DNA from: Clostridia bacterium
Lineage (GTDB): Bacteria > Bacillota > Clostridia > Christensenellales > Borkfalkiaceae
Length of the DNA: 64,000 bases
NCBI GenBank assembly: GCA_017399185.1
Contig: JAFQEA010000008.1
Span: 1-64,000 of the forward strand
Reading direction: 5' to 3'
Shown: piece after piece, positions 8,531 to 17,025 of the stretch
How the letters are laid out: each line of letters begins with the position of its first letter
Position numbering within the stretch: the first letter of the stretch is position 1
Notes under the pieces: generated by a model
Seen by the model: the letters and a program-made list of their open reading frames with translations, nothing else
What the model was told of the DNA's origin: nothing
Database searches by the model: none
Translations under genes and position numbers: made by a program

Positions 8531-9538
8531 GTGGAAATTAAAGACGCTGTTTTAGACGTTGAACTAAATAAGGTTAAGGATTTTTTGGCGGGCTTTGGAT
8601 TAAGCTTTGAGGCTAATACAGAGCTTACCTTATACGCTGAAGAAGAAGGCCAAATCGTCGGAACGGTGTCTGCAAGCGGTAACCTTATCAAGCAAATGGC
8701 AGTATCAAAAAGCATGCAGGGCGAAAATTTAGCAGCAACCCTTATCACCAGCATTATTGAAAGACTTAATGCAAATAATATATTTGCCTACAGGGTATTT
8801 ACCAAGCCGGAATATAAAGATTTATTCATAAGCCTTGGCTTCAGCCCAATCGTTGAAAGTCAAAAATTTGTTGCGCTTGAAGGGGGCGATAGCTCGATAA
8901 ACGGGGCTATAAGCCAGTTAGCAAAGAAAATCACGATGGAAATGGGGTATATCGAACAGGATACCGCAGCTATCGTTATTAACGGCAACCCGTTTACCGA
9001 AGGTCATTTGGCGCTTTGCGAATACGCACTTAAAAGACATAAACGCCTGATTGTGTTTATCGTTGAAGAAGACGGGCAGACCTTTAGCTTTAAGGAAAGA
9101 TTTGCACTTGCGTATTTAGCGCTACGCCAATACAAAAACGCGATAGTCCTGCCTGCCACAAGCTATATCGTTTCAAAGGAAACTTTCCCAAGCTACTTTT
9201 TAAAGTCGGTTGACGAAATGAGCGTTCAGTTCGCTTTATACGACACGCTTATTTTCAAAAACTACTTTATGCCGGCGCTCGGCATCAAAAAAAGGTACTT
9301 TGGCAGCGAAGTTACCGACTATATGACCTTATATAATAATATTGCACGCGAAACCTTCGGCGACGGTGCGGAATTTATTCAAAGGTTTACCAAAGATGAA
9401 GAAGTAATATCTGCAAAACGCATAAGGGGCTTGATTGAGGAAGGCGAGTTTGATAAAGCAATAAGTTTAGTCCCACAAGCAACCAGAAGCATGTTTTCAC
9501 TTATGCTAATGCAAAAAGGCTTTAAAAAACAGTCATAG
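8531..9538 (+). CDS. citC: Citrate lyase ligase (acetate:ACP ligase)
   Basis: This 335-residue CitC activates the lyase by acetylating the thiol of the CitD prosthetic group with acetate and ATP. It has an N-terminal acetyltransferase-like half (AVSKSMQGENLAATL near residue 57) and a C-terminal nucleotidyltransferase half with the motif NPFTEGH near residue 153, a variant of the usual NPFTxGH. The start is GTG, chosen because AGGTGAACC lies just upstream. It closes the methylaspartate block; a short CAGGCC-GAAA-GGCTTG hairpin at 9545-9560 lies before the next gene. Confidence 0.92.
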   Translation: MEIKDAVLDVELNKVKDFLAGFGLSFEANTELTLYAEEEGQIVGTVSASGNLIKQMAVSKSMQGENLAATLITSIIERLNANNIFAYRVFTKPEYKDLFISLGFSPIVESQKFVALEGGDSSINGAISQLAKKITMEMGYIEQDTAAIVINGNPFTEGHLALCEYALKRHKRLIVFIVEEDGQTFSFKERFALAYLALRQYKNAIVLPATSYIVSKETFPSYFLKSVDEMSVQFALYDTLIFKNYFMPALGIKKRYFGSEVTDYMTLYNNIARETFGDGAEFIQRFTKDEEVISAKRIRGLIEEGEFDKAISLVPQATRSMFSLMLMQKGFKKQS

Positions 9539-9610
9539 GGTATTGCAGGCCGAAAGGCTTGTTGATAGATAGAATAAAAAAGAAAAATATAACTAATTGG
9601 AGGAGAAAAA

Positions 9611-11617
9611 ATGAACAAACACTTATGCAAAATTTTAGCATTCATGCTTGTTTTCGTTATGTTGTTTGCTATCGGTTGCGGTAAAAACAACAACAAGGAT
9701 AGCGGCGGCAGCTCAACACCACCTATCAGTGGTCCTGACACACCGACACCACCTAGTTCTGGTCCTGACACACCGACACCACCTGTAAGTGAAGACGACT
9801 GGACAGACCTTTCCGTAAGGGAAGCAACCGGCGCTAACGGCGTTGTAGCATCTGCAAGCGCATACGCATCAAAAGCAGGCCTTACCGTATTACAAGCAGG
9901 TGGTAACGCATTTGACGCAGCAGTTGCAACTTCATTTGCTTTAGGCGTTGTTGAACCAAACGCATCCGGTATCGGCGGCGGCGGCGTAATGACAGCTTAT
10001 AACGCAAAAACAGGTAAATACGTATTCTATAACTTCCGTGAATTCTTACCAGCAGCAGGTACACCTGAAAAATACGAACAGCTTGGCGGTCCAGACGCAC
10101 TTGACAACGGCATTACTGCTGCAGGCGTTCCAACACAGGTTGCAGGTCTTGTTAAGATTGTTGAAGATTTAGGTTCAGGCAACGTAACACTTGCTAACAT
10201 TTTAGCCCCGGCTATTGATTACGCTGAAAACGGCTTTACAATCGAGCCAACGTTAGCAAGCGCAATCATTGACGCATCTAGCAAGATTGTTAAAGATCCA
10301 CAAGCAAAAGAAATTTATTCTGACGGCTTTGAAATGTACGGCGAAGGTGACCTTTTAATCCAAGAAAACTATGCTAACGTATTAAAGGAAATCGCAGCTA
10401 ACGGTGCTGACGGCTTCTATAAGGGCTGGGTTGCTGAAGCAATCGTTAAAGCATTTGCTGATCACGGCGGTATCGTAACTCAAGCTGACCTTGACTACGC
10501 AGCTGAAAACTATCCGAAGATTGGTGAACCACTCCACGGTACCTACAACGGCTACGACGTATATACCGCAACATTACCATCATCAGGCGGTATCATCTTA
10601 ATCGAAACCTTAAACATGCTTGAACATTACTGCAAGCAAAACAACACAACTCTTGCTGAATTCAAAGCAGCAGATCCTGCAGCTTATGCACACGTTTTAG
10701 CAACGGCAATGCAATTAGCTTATGCTGACAAGCGTCACTACATGGCAGATAACAGCATCAGCCCTGTAACAAACGAGCCATTCGTTAACGTTCCTATCCA
10801 AGGCTTAATGAGCAAGGTTTACGCAGCACAACGCTTTGACGCTTTATATAACCCAACAAAACCTGTATTCTTAACTTCAAAATATGACTGGGGTGGGGCA
10901 GACAGAAGCTCTAAGGGTTACCCGGCTGACCAATCACCATGGGATTTCCAAATTCCGGGTGCTTGCGAAGAAGACGGTAGCGACGAAGGTGGCGAACACT
11001 ATTCAACAACTTCCTTCTCTGTAACCGATAAGGAAGGCAACATCGTAACCTTTACACAAACAATCAACCACTTCTGGGGCGCATTCGTTATGCCTGAAGG
11101 CTGTGGCTTCTACCTTAACAACCAATTATCAAGCTTCTCATTAACAGATACTAGCGTACACTACGTTCAACCATATAAACAACCTGTATCACACATCATG
11201 CCAACCATCATTATGAAGGACGGCGATCCATTTGCAACTTTAGGTTCACCGGGTTCAATGAGATTAGTTGCAGCTGTTATCCAAACAACGCTTAACTTAC
11301 TCGACTTCGGTATGGGTATGCAGGAAGCTATTTCTGCACCACGTATTTACAGCTACTGCGTAGGCACTACAGATATGTTCTATGAAGGAGGCAAGGGCAA
11401 GAAGCTTTTGGAAGTTGAATACGGCGAAGGCTGCATGAGCGCAGAAGTTGTTGCAGGACTTGAAGCAATCGGCTACGGCGTTAACAAGTATAAAGGCAGA
11501 AACCTTTACTTCGGCGGTGTACAAGGTATTAAATTCAATTACGACGAATACGGCAGATTAGTCAGCATGACAGGCGGCGCAGACCCACGTCGTGACGGTA
11601 AAGCACTCGCTTGGTAA
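9611..11617 (+). CDS. ggt: Gamma-glutamyltranspeptidase, lipoprotein
   Basis: This 668-residue Ntn-hydrolase breaks gamma-glutamyl bonds (glutathione or poly-gamma-glutamate) outside the membrane. It has a lipoprotein signal with the lipidated Cys at 23 (FAIGC), then a Pro/Thr-rich linker with the repeat GPDTPTPP (residues ~38-60). The large-subunit start shows GGNAFDAAVAT and GIGGGG. The autocleavage/catalytic Thr is T466 in HYSTTSFSV, giving a small subunit of about 200 residues, with the LNNQ and GSPGSMR motifs in place. GGAGGAG precedes the ATG. B. anthracis CapD, a member of this family, acts on poly-gamma-glutamate; pgs genes at 24075-26805 make that substrate likely here. Confidence 0.93.
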   Translation: MNKHLCKILAFMLVFVMLFAIGCGKNNNKDSGGSSTPPISGPDTPTPPSSGPDTPTPPVSEDDWTDLSVREATGANGVVASASAYASKAGLTVLQAGGNAFDAAVATSFALGVVEPNASGIGGGGVMTAYNAKTGKYVFYNFREFLPAAGTPEKYEQLGGPDALDNGITAAGVPTQVAGLVKIVEDLGSGNVTLANILAPAIDYAENGFTIEPTLASAIIDASSKIVKDPQAKEIYSDGFEMYGEGDLLIQENYANVLKEIAANGADGFYKGWVAEAIVKAFADHGGIVTQADLDYAAENYPKIGEPLHGTYNGYDVYTATLPSSGGIILIETLNMLEHYCKQNNTTLAEFKAADPAAYAHVLATAMQLAYADKRHYMADNSISPVTNEPFVNVPIQGLMSKVYAAQRFDALYNPTKPVFLTSKYDWGGADRSSKGYPADQSPWDFQIPGACEEDGSDEGGEHYSTTSFSVTDKEGNIVTFTQTINHFWGAFVMPEGCGFYLNNQLSSFSLTDTSVHYVQPYKQPVSHIMPTIIMKDGDPFATLGSPGSMRLVAAVIQTTLNLLDFGMGMQEAISAPRIYSYCVGTTDMFYEGGKGKKLLEVEYGEGCMSAEVVAGLEAIGYGVNKYKGRNLYFGGVQGIKFNYDEYGRLVSMTGGADPRRDGKALAW

Positions 11618-11664
11618 AGCTTCAGCTTACTAATTTTAAGGAAACCAATTTAAGGAACTGACAA

Positions 11665-13494
11665 ATGACATTTACACAAATTGTTTTTGGACCTGAGCTT
11701 TTGTATTTTGTGCTTATGATAGGCACGTTCATTGCTCTATTGATGTTGGCAAAATTACCTTCAGGTATTTGCTTGATGGCGTCAGCTGTTGTTGGCGCCG
11801 TCGCATCAGCGTTAATATCAAAAACCGATTTTGCATTAAGATATTTTGTGGAAGGTACGTTTGCGTACTTTGATACAATCTTAATCATTACGGTTGCTAT
11901 GATATTTATGGGGGCAATGCAGTCTTCAGGCGCACTTGAATACATAAGCGCGGCTATCGTTAAAAAATTAAGAAAATATCCAACACTTTTATTGATTTGC
12001 TTTATGCTTATTATTATGTTCCCGGCAATGGTTACGGGTTCATCATTAGCATCAGCAATCGCATCAGGTGCGCTTTTAGCACCTATTATGATTAAATGGG
12101 GTATCCCTAAAGCAAAAGCGGGTGCAATAGTTGCAACAGGCTCAATTTTGGGTATGGTATCACCACCAATCAACGTACCTGCAATGGTTATTTGTGACGT
12201 TGTTGATATCCCATACGTAAACTTTACTTTACCGTTACTTGTTTTAGCACTCCCAATCGCAATCGTTACTGTTGTTTTACTCGGCAGAAAATACGTTAAG
12301 CCAATCGAAGAAGACCAAATTGACAAGGTTGTTGATACTAAAGTTTTAACAGAACTTAAATGGACGGTTTGCATTCCAATGTTCGTGCTTATCGCTTTAA
12401 TCGTTGGCGAAATCGTTTTACCAAAATACTTTGGTGTATTAGGTATGGTTGCAATGTTCGTAATCGCAACTATTTTAAGCTTCTTCTTTGGCAGAAAGCT
12501 TCCTTTCCTTAAATCAAAAGAAGAAAAGGTTGAAGTTAAAGAAGGTGAAGAACCAAAGCCAAATACTGTTGTTGAAGTTATTTCAGCAGGCGTTAAAAAG
12601 TCATTCTCTGCAATGGGCTTATTAATGGGTGTTGGTATGTTTATGGAAATCATTACACTTAACGGCGTAAGAGGCTACTTTGCAACAATTGCGGTTTCTA
12701 TCCAAGCACTTGCAGGTGAAACAGCAGGTAACTTAAGTATGATTTTAACGCTCCCAATCTTCGGCGGTATCTCTGCGTTCGGTTCAGCGTCAGTTTTAGG
12801 CGGTCCGTTCGTAATGATGCTCAACGGTATTGGTGCAAACGTTACTGTAACTTGCGGTTTATCACTTTTAGCGGCGCTTGGCGAATTTATGCCACCAACA
12901 GCTATGAGCGCAACCTTCGCTTCACAAATGGTTGAAGAAAAGAAATGGTCTTCAGTAACAAAGGCGGCTATACCATCAATGGCAATGATTTTCGTTTACT
13001 CAAGCGCGTATACAATCTGCTTGGGCAGAATGATTCAAGAAACATCAAAGGCAAACGTTAACGGTTTATACGTTGCAGTTTTAGGTGTTGCGATAGCCGT
13101 TGCAATCTTATTTGCGATTTTCTACCCAATGATGGCTAAAAAGCTTCCTAAAAAGATTAAAGATCTTATCCCAACACTTGCAATCGTGTTTACATATGCA
13201 AGCTTATTCACAATTTGGTTTGGTAACATTGTAAAAGATGACCTTAAGTATGAGGCATTCAAATTAAACGGTAAGCAAATTGTTGTTGTTGGTATAATAT
13301 TAGCTGTTATTGCGGTTATCCTGATTGCATTTGCATTTATTTATCCGCTTATCGCGGCTAAAAAGGAACAACCTGAACAAGCTGAAGAAGCTGAACAAGA
13401 AGAAGCTCAACCTGAAAAGGCTGAAGAAGCTGAACAAGAAGCTCAATCTGAAAAGGCTGAAGAAGCTACTGAACAAGTAAAGGAGGGAGAATAA
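11665..13494 (+). CDS. DctM-like membrane permease with acidic C-terminal tail
   Basis: This 609-residue polytopic membrane protein resembles the large permease of TRAP transporters. Two membrane halves are separated by a charged loop (about residues 215-300). The segment TGSSLASAIASGALLAP (near residue 120) and VSPPIN near residue 171 match DctM-type re-entrant loops. No DctP binding protein or normal DctQ gene is adjacent. Extra membrane segments follow the usual core, and the last ~40 residues are a Glu/Ala/Gln repeat (AEKAEEAEQE type). Context suggests uptake of glutamate or gamma-glutamyl oligomers released by the neighbouring hydrolases. The general family is fairly clear; the substrate is inference. 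Confidence 0.65.
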   Translation: MTFTQIVFGPELLYFVLMIGTFIALLMLAKLPSGICLMASAVVGAVASALISKTDFALRYFVEGTFAYFDTILIITVAMIFMGAMQSSGALEYISAAIVKKLRKYPTLLLICFMLIIMFPAMVTGSSLASAIASGALLAPIMIKWGIPKAKAGAIVATGSILGMVSPPINVPAMVICDVVDIPYVNFTLPLLVLALPIAIVTVVLLGRKYVKPIEEDQIDKVVDTKVLTELKWTVCIPMFVLIALIVGEIVLPKYFGVLGMVAMFVIATILSFFFGRKLPFLKSKEEKVEVKEGEEPKPNTVVEVISAGVKKSFSAMGLLMGVGMFMEIITLNGVRGYFATIAVSIQALAGETAGNLSMILTLPIFGGISAFGSASVLGGPFVMMLNGIGANVTVTCGLSLLAALGEFMPPTAMSATFASQMVEEKKWSSVTKAAIPSMAMIFVYSSAYTICLGRMIQETSKANVNGLYVAVLGVAIAVAILFAIFYPMMAKKLPKKIKDLIPTLAIVFTYASLFTIWFGNIVKDDLKYEAFKLNGKQIVVVGIILAVIAVILIAFAFIYPLIAAKKEQPEQAEEAEQEEAQPEKAEEAEQEAQSEKAEEATEQVKEGE

Positions 13495-13496
13495 TT

Positions 13497-13661
13497 ATGA
13501 TGCACTTTTATAACGTTTTAACCGTACTTTACGTTGCTTTTGCAGTAATTATTGCAGGCTTTATCGTAGTCAACCTTTTCAAATCAAAAAAAGTAACTGA
13601 TAAGATTATCGGCGCACTTGCGCTTGGTATGTTCTTACTCAGAATATTCTTTATTAAGTGA
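13497..13661 (+). CDS. Small 54-residue membrane protein, likely permease partner
   Basis: This short gene fits exactly between the permease and the next peptidase. It begins MMHFYNVLTVLYVAFAVI and ends FLLRIFFIK. Two hydrophobic stretches (about residues 6-27 and 37-52) are separated by the basic turn KSKKVTDK. GGAGGG lies just upstream of the ATG. The downstream start codon is 12 bases after its stop. A two-helix protein beside an orphan DctM-like permease could replace the small DctQ subunit, although DctQ normally has four helices. I do not recognise the family. Confidence 0.65.
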   Translation: MMHFYNVLTVLYVAFAVIIAGFIVVNLFKSKKVTDKIIGALALGMFLLRIFFIK

Positions 13662-13672
13662 GGGCGTAAGAT

Positions 13673-15208
13673 ATGAAGTTTAAATTCGATTTAAAAGACA
13701 AAAAGACAAATATCATTTTTACGTCAATCATTTTAGCACTTGCTATTGCAATCACGGCAATTACGGGCGTTCAGTTCCGTCAATTTTCTAAATTCCAAAC
13801 ACAGTTTTACACGCAAGACGTTGATGAAGTTTTACACTTTAGCCAATTTTCACCAAAATTAAAAGGTACGGTAGGCGATTCTGAAATTTACGTTAAATAC
13901 GGCAATCAAAACACAGTTTTAGTTGCAAAACCTGATAAAGTAAGCGCTTATCAGACAATAGAATCATTAAAAGGCGCAAATATCGTTGGTATTGACGGTT
14001 CAACCCAATTAGCAGCAGCTATAAATTCCGGCTTAACTGTTGAAACAAAACCAAGCTCACATCAAGCTATATTAGCACTTGATTCAGGTGCTGACGTTGC
14101 AGTTTTATCTTACGGTGAAGCAAGACAAGGCATTAATAGCGGCGCTATCAAGGTTTTACCAATCGAGGTTGAAAAAGTACCAAGCATTTTGGTTATGGGC
14201 GGTACTCACCCTAACGAACCATCAGGTCAGATGACTGCTATTATGTTCCTTGAAAACGCTGTTGTTGAACGCGGTATCTTATACGTTATGACCGAAGTTA
14301 ACAAGAGTGCTTACACACACTCACAGCCACAAGAAGCAACAACCTGGTACTATGACCTTGAAACTAAATCAGGCGGCACAAGAACCTTCAAGTTTGGCTC
14401 AAGGGCAACAAACACCAACGAGCAATGGCCAAACCCTGACGTTTACGTTCACTCATCAGGTCAAAGTCTTTCTTCATCAGAAGTCAGAAACATCAACCGT
14501 GCGTATCCGGGCTCACCAACAGGTAACTACACCGAAAGGGTAGCCTTTGCCGTTGCTGAATTCATCAGACAAAAGGACGTTACAATCGTTGTTGACCTTC
14601 ACGAAGCATCACCGGAATACATCACCATCAACGCAATCATTTACCACCAAGATTCTGACGGTATTGCAGGTCAAGCTGTGTCAGGTTTAAGCGGTAGTAT
14701 GGAATCATATACTGCAGAAACTAAAAACGGTGTAGAAATTGACGGTGTAGAAATTACTCCTCAAGAATCACCAAAAACCATGCACGGTTTAACACACAGA
14801 GAATTAGGCGACTATACAAACGCTTACGTATTCTTACTTGAAACTTCAAATGCGTCACAAGGTAAATACCGCGGTGCTTTCACAGAAAGCCTTATCACTT
14901 ATTACAAAACTGATAAGTTCTACGAATTTGCTGCAAGTGTTGACCAAAATAAAGGCACACAATTACTTTATGCACGTCCTGTTTCATTGGACGAAAGAGT
15001 CGCACGCCACGCACTTACAATTGAATGCATCATCAATGCTTACAATAAAAAAGGCGTTTCAAGAAAGGTTGTACAAACCGCTGAATCACGTCAAGACCAA
15101 GTAGGTAAGGGCGGCGATCCACTCGGTAAACTTATCATCAATAATATGCCTGAATACGTTGACTATATTGACAACGGTGTTGGCTATTATCTCAAAGATT
15201 TAGCATAA
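13673..15208 (+). CDS. Membrane-anchored M14-type zinc peptidase with N-terminal binding-protein-like segment
   Basis: This 511-residue protein has one N-terminal membrane helix (about residues 14-33). Residues ~75-165 read like part of a periplasmic binding protein (IESLKGANIVGIDG; ALDSGADVAVLSYGEA). A metallopeptidase domain of the aspartoacylase/succinylglutamate desuccinylase group of M14 follows. Zinc ligands H179 and E182 lie in GGTHPNEPSG, H310 in VDLHEAS, and the catalytic Glu is E390 in FLLETS. Substrate-binding NINRAYPG is also present. It is predicted to work outside the membrane as a carboxypeptidase or amidohydrolase. Location between ggt and the pgs genes suggests a gamma-glutamyl substrate, which is inference. 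Confidence 0.75.
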   Translation: MKFKFDLKDKKTNIIFTSIILALAIAITAITGVQFRQFSKFQTQFYTQDVDEVLHFSQFSPKLKGTVGDSEIYVKYGNQNTVLVAKPDKVSAYQTIESLKGANIVGIDGSTQLAAAINSGLTVETKPSSHQAILALDSGADVAVLSYGEARQGINSGAIKVLPIEVEKVPSILVMGGTHPNEPSGQMTAIMFLENAVVERGILYVMTEVNKSAYTHSQPQEATTWYYDLETKSGGTRTFKFGSRATNTNEQWPNPDVYVHSSGQSLSSSEVRNINRAYPGSPTGNYTERVAFAVAEFIRQKDVTIVVDLHEASPEYITINAIIYHQDSDGIAGQAVSGLSGSMESYTAETKNGVEIDGVEITPQESPKTMHGLTHRELGDYTNAYVFLLETSNASQGKYRGAFTESLITYYKTDKFYEFAASVDQNKGTQLLYARPVSLDERVARHALTIECIINAYNKKGVSRKVVQTAESRQDQVGKGGDPLGKLIINNMPEYVDYIDNGVGYYLKDLA

Positions 15209-15264
15209 TGCCTAATGGCATCAAAATAAAAAACAAAAATTATTATATTTTCGGAGGAAAAAAC

Positions 15265-15993
15265 ATGAAAAACTTTTTCAAAATCTTAGCACTTGTTTTA
15301 GTATTTGCTATGACAGCTGTTATGTTCGTTGCTTGCGACAAAGACAACAACGACCAAGGCGGCGGCACAAACACACCACCTGCAAGCAGTGACACTGCTG
15401 GCGACAGCTCTCCAACAGATCAACCAAAACCAGAAACTCCTGCTCAAAACGTTGATAAGACTGTTTCTGAAGCTTCTTTAAAGAACCTTGTTGGTAGCGG
15501 CAACCTTTACGTTACAGCAATCGGTTTGGGTTCAGCAGTAACTGTTGAAGCTCTTTTAGAAGAAATCGGTTGGACACCTGGTACAGCACCTGCAGCAAAC
15601 GTTTATGTTGTTAACAACGAATTAACAAAAAATGACGTTAAAGCAGGCGATACAGTTCTCGTTATTTTAGGTACATCAGGCAAAGGCTTAGGTGATGCAG
15701 GCGTTAGCGTTGCTGACGAAATTGCACGTGCAACTGCACTTGTTGCAAGAAAAGATATCAACATTATCGCTATACACACAGGTAAACAACCATACCGTGG
15801 CGAATCTTCAGACCCAATTATCGAAGTAGTTGCACCAGCAGCTGACGTTGTTTTAGTTATTGACGGCGGTGACGGTAAAGGTGGTAACTATGACGGTTTA
15901 TTCACAACACTTTGCGGTGAAAACGTTCCACTTTACGTTTTCTCAAAAGCAGGTAAGATGGTTGCTTCAATGGAATATCTTTTAAACGCTTAA
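15265..15993 (+). CDS. Lipoprotein with GTSGKGLGDAG domain, paralogue 1
   Basis: This 242-residue lipoprotein has its lipidated Cys at 24 (MFVAC). A Pro/Ser/Thr-rich linker runs to about residue 65, and a compact alpha/beta domain fills the rest. I chose the ATG at 15265 because TCGGAGG lies just before it, rather than an upstream in-frame ATG at 15208. The domain has conserved GSGNLYVTAIG, GTSGKGLGDAG, IIAIHTG and YRGESSD segments shared with the protein at 17026-17922. I do not recognise the family with confidence; it may match a DUF. Strong codon bias suggests abundance. It sits between two metallopeptidases and may bind polymer or products. Confidence 0.75.
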   Translation: MKNFFKILALVLVFAMTAVMFVACDKDNNDQGGGTNTPPASSDTAGDSSPTDQPKPETPAQNVDKTVSEASLKNLVGSGNLYVTAIGLGSAVTVEALLEEIGWTPGTAPAANVYVVNNELTKNDVKAGDTVLVILGTSGKGLGDAGVSVADEIARATALVARKDINIIAIHTGKQPYRGESSDPIIEVVAPAADVVLVIDGGDGKGGNYDGLFTTLCGENVPLYVFSKAGKMVASMEYLLNA

Positions 15994-16038
15994 TTTAAGG
16001 GGCAAATTTAAAAATCTATAATTTAGAGGATTAAAACT

Positions 16039-16995
16039 TTGAAAAATAAGCAAACAATTTTTAAATTAATTGTTATTATGCTTATTGCAGTTTCGCTATT
16101 ACTTGTGGGGTGTGGTAACACCTCACAAGGGGGCGGCTCAACGGGAGGGAACGGTAGCTCTTCAAGCACGGGCTCAAATACTGGTTCGTCAGATTCCACA
16201 CCAATCGAGCCACCCGTTGAAATCCCAGCAAACGTAACGCACACGTCTTGGAAGATTTTAAAAGGTAAGATTACCGAGACAACAGTACATAAATACGTTA
16301 CGGATAAGCCGGGCCCAAAAATCGTTATCGTTGGCGGTATTCACGGCGACGAAGACGCAGGCTGGACTGCTGCATTAAGATTAGTTAATACAATTTCACA
16401 AGAAAAAGGCATTTGCGGTGAGATTTTACTTATCCCGCAAGCAAATATTTTAGCAGACAATGCTCTTGTCAGATATAACGTTAAGGGTATGGGTGTTACT
16501 TTTAGTGACTTAAACCGTTCCTTTGAAGTCGGCAGAGAATCTACTGCAAAGTCTGCAACTATTGAAATTTCAGACGCTTTAGTTGAAACTATCGATGAAT
16601 TTATTGGCGATTATCAAATCGAAGAAGATTACGACTTATGTATAATCGACTTACATGAATCACGCGGTAGTTATACCGAAGGAACTGCTGCTAAAGGTTT
16701 TTTGGGTGACCAATTAATCTGCAAAAACAATCCGTTCTTTATGGAAGACCTTTTAGATCACTATAATAGTAATTATAGAGAATTAGGCGATCCTGACTTC
16801 CGTACGGAAGAATCTGTTACAGACGGCAGTTTTTCACTTAACTTTTCAACAAAATATCGCAAAGCAACTGTATTTACTATTGAAACCAATCGCGGTTACA
16901 AAAACGGAACAAATACTATTGCTTTAGAAAAGCGTGTTAGTCAACAGCTTAATATTTTACAAGCATTGTTTGACTTAGCATGGCAGAGAATTTAG
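16039..16995 (+). CDS. Lipoprotein metallopeptidase, M14/aspartoacylase type
   Basis: This 318-residue secreted zinc enzyme starts with TTG behind AGAGGA. The lipidated Cys is C25 (LLVGC), followed by a Gly/Ser-rich linker to about residue 60. Zinc ligands H102 and E105 lie in GGIHGDEDAG, H206 in IDLHESRG, and the catalytic Glu is E282 in FTIETN. DLNRSF gives the substrate-binding Asn/Arg pair. It belongs to the same broad group as 13673-15208 but lacks the binding-protein-like part. Such enzymes cut C-terminal or side-chain amides; in this operon a gamma-glutamyl or peptidoglycan-derived glutamate substrate is plausible. The family call is firm, the substrate is not. Confidence 0.8.
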   Translation: MKNKQTIFKLIVIMLIAVSLLLVGCGNTSQGGGSTGGNGSSSSTGSNTGSSDSTPIEPPVEIPANVTHTSWKILKGKITETTVHKYVTDKPGPKIVIVGGIHGDEDAGWTAALRLVNTISQEKGICGEILLIPQANILADNALVRYNVKGMGVTFSDLNRSFEVGRESTAKSATIEISDALVETIDEFIGDYQIEEDYDLCIIDLHESRGSYTEGTAAKGFLGDQLICKNNPFFMEDLLDHYNSNYRELGDPDFRTEESVTDGSFSLNFSTKYRKATVFTIETNRGYKNGTNTIALEKRVSQQLNILQALFDLAWQRI

Positions 16996-17025
16996 TTAAT
17001 AAATTTACAAAATTAAGGTGGAATA

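Noticed and set aside
11622..12653. 343-codon antisense open frame under the permease
   Set aside because: Composition is that of an antisense shadow (Ile/Thr/Ala rich, no start signal), and the sense strand encodes a clear membrane protein.
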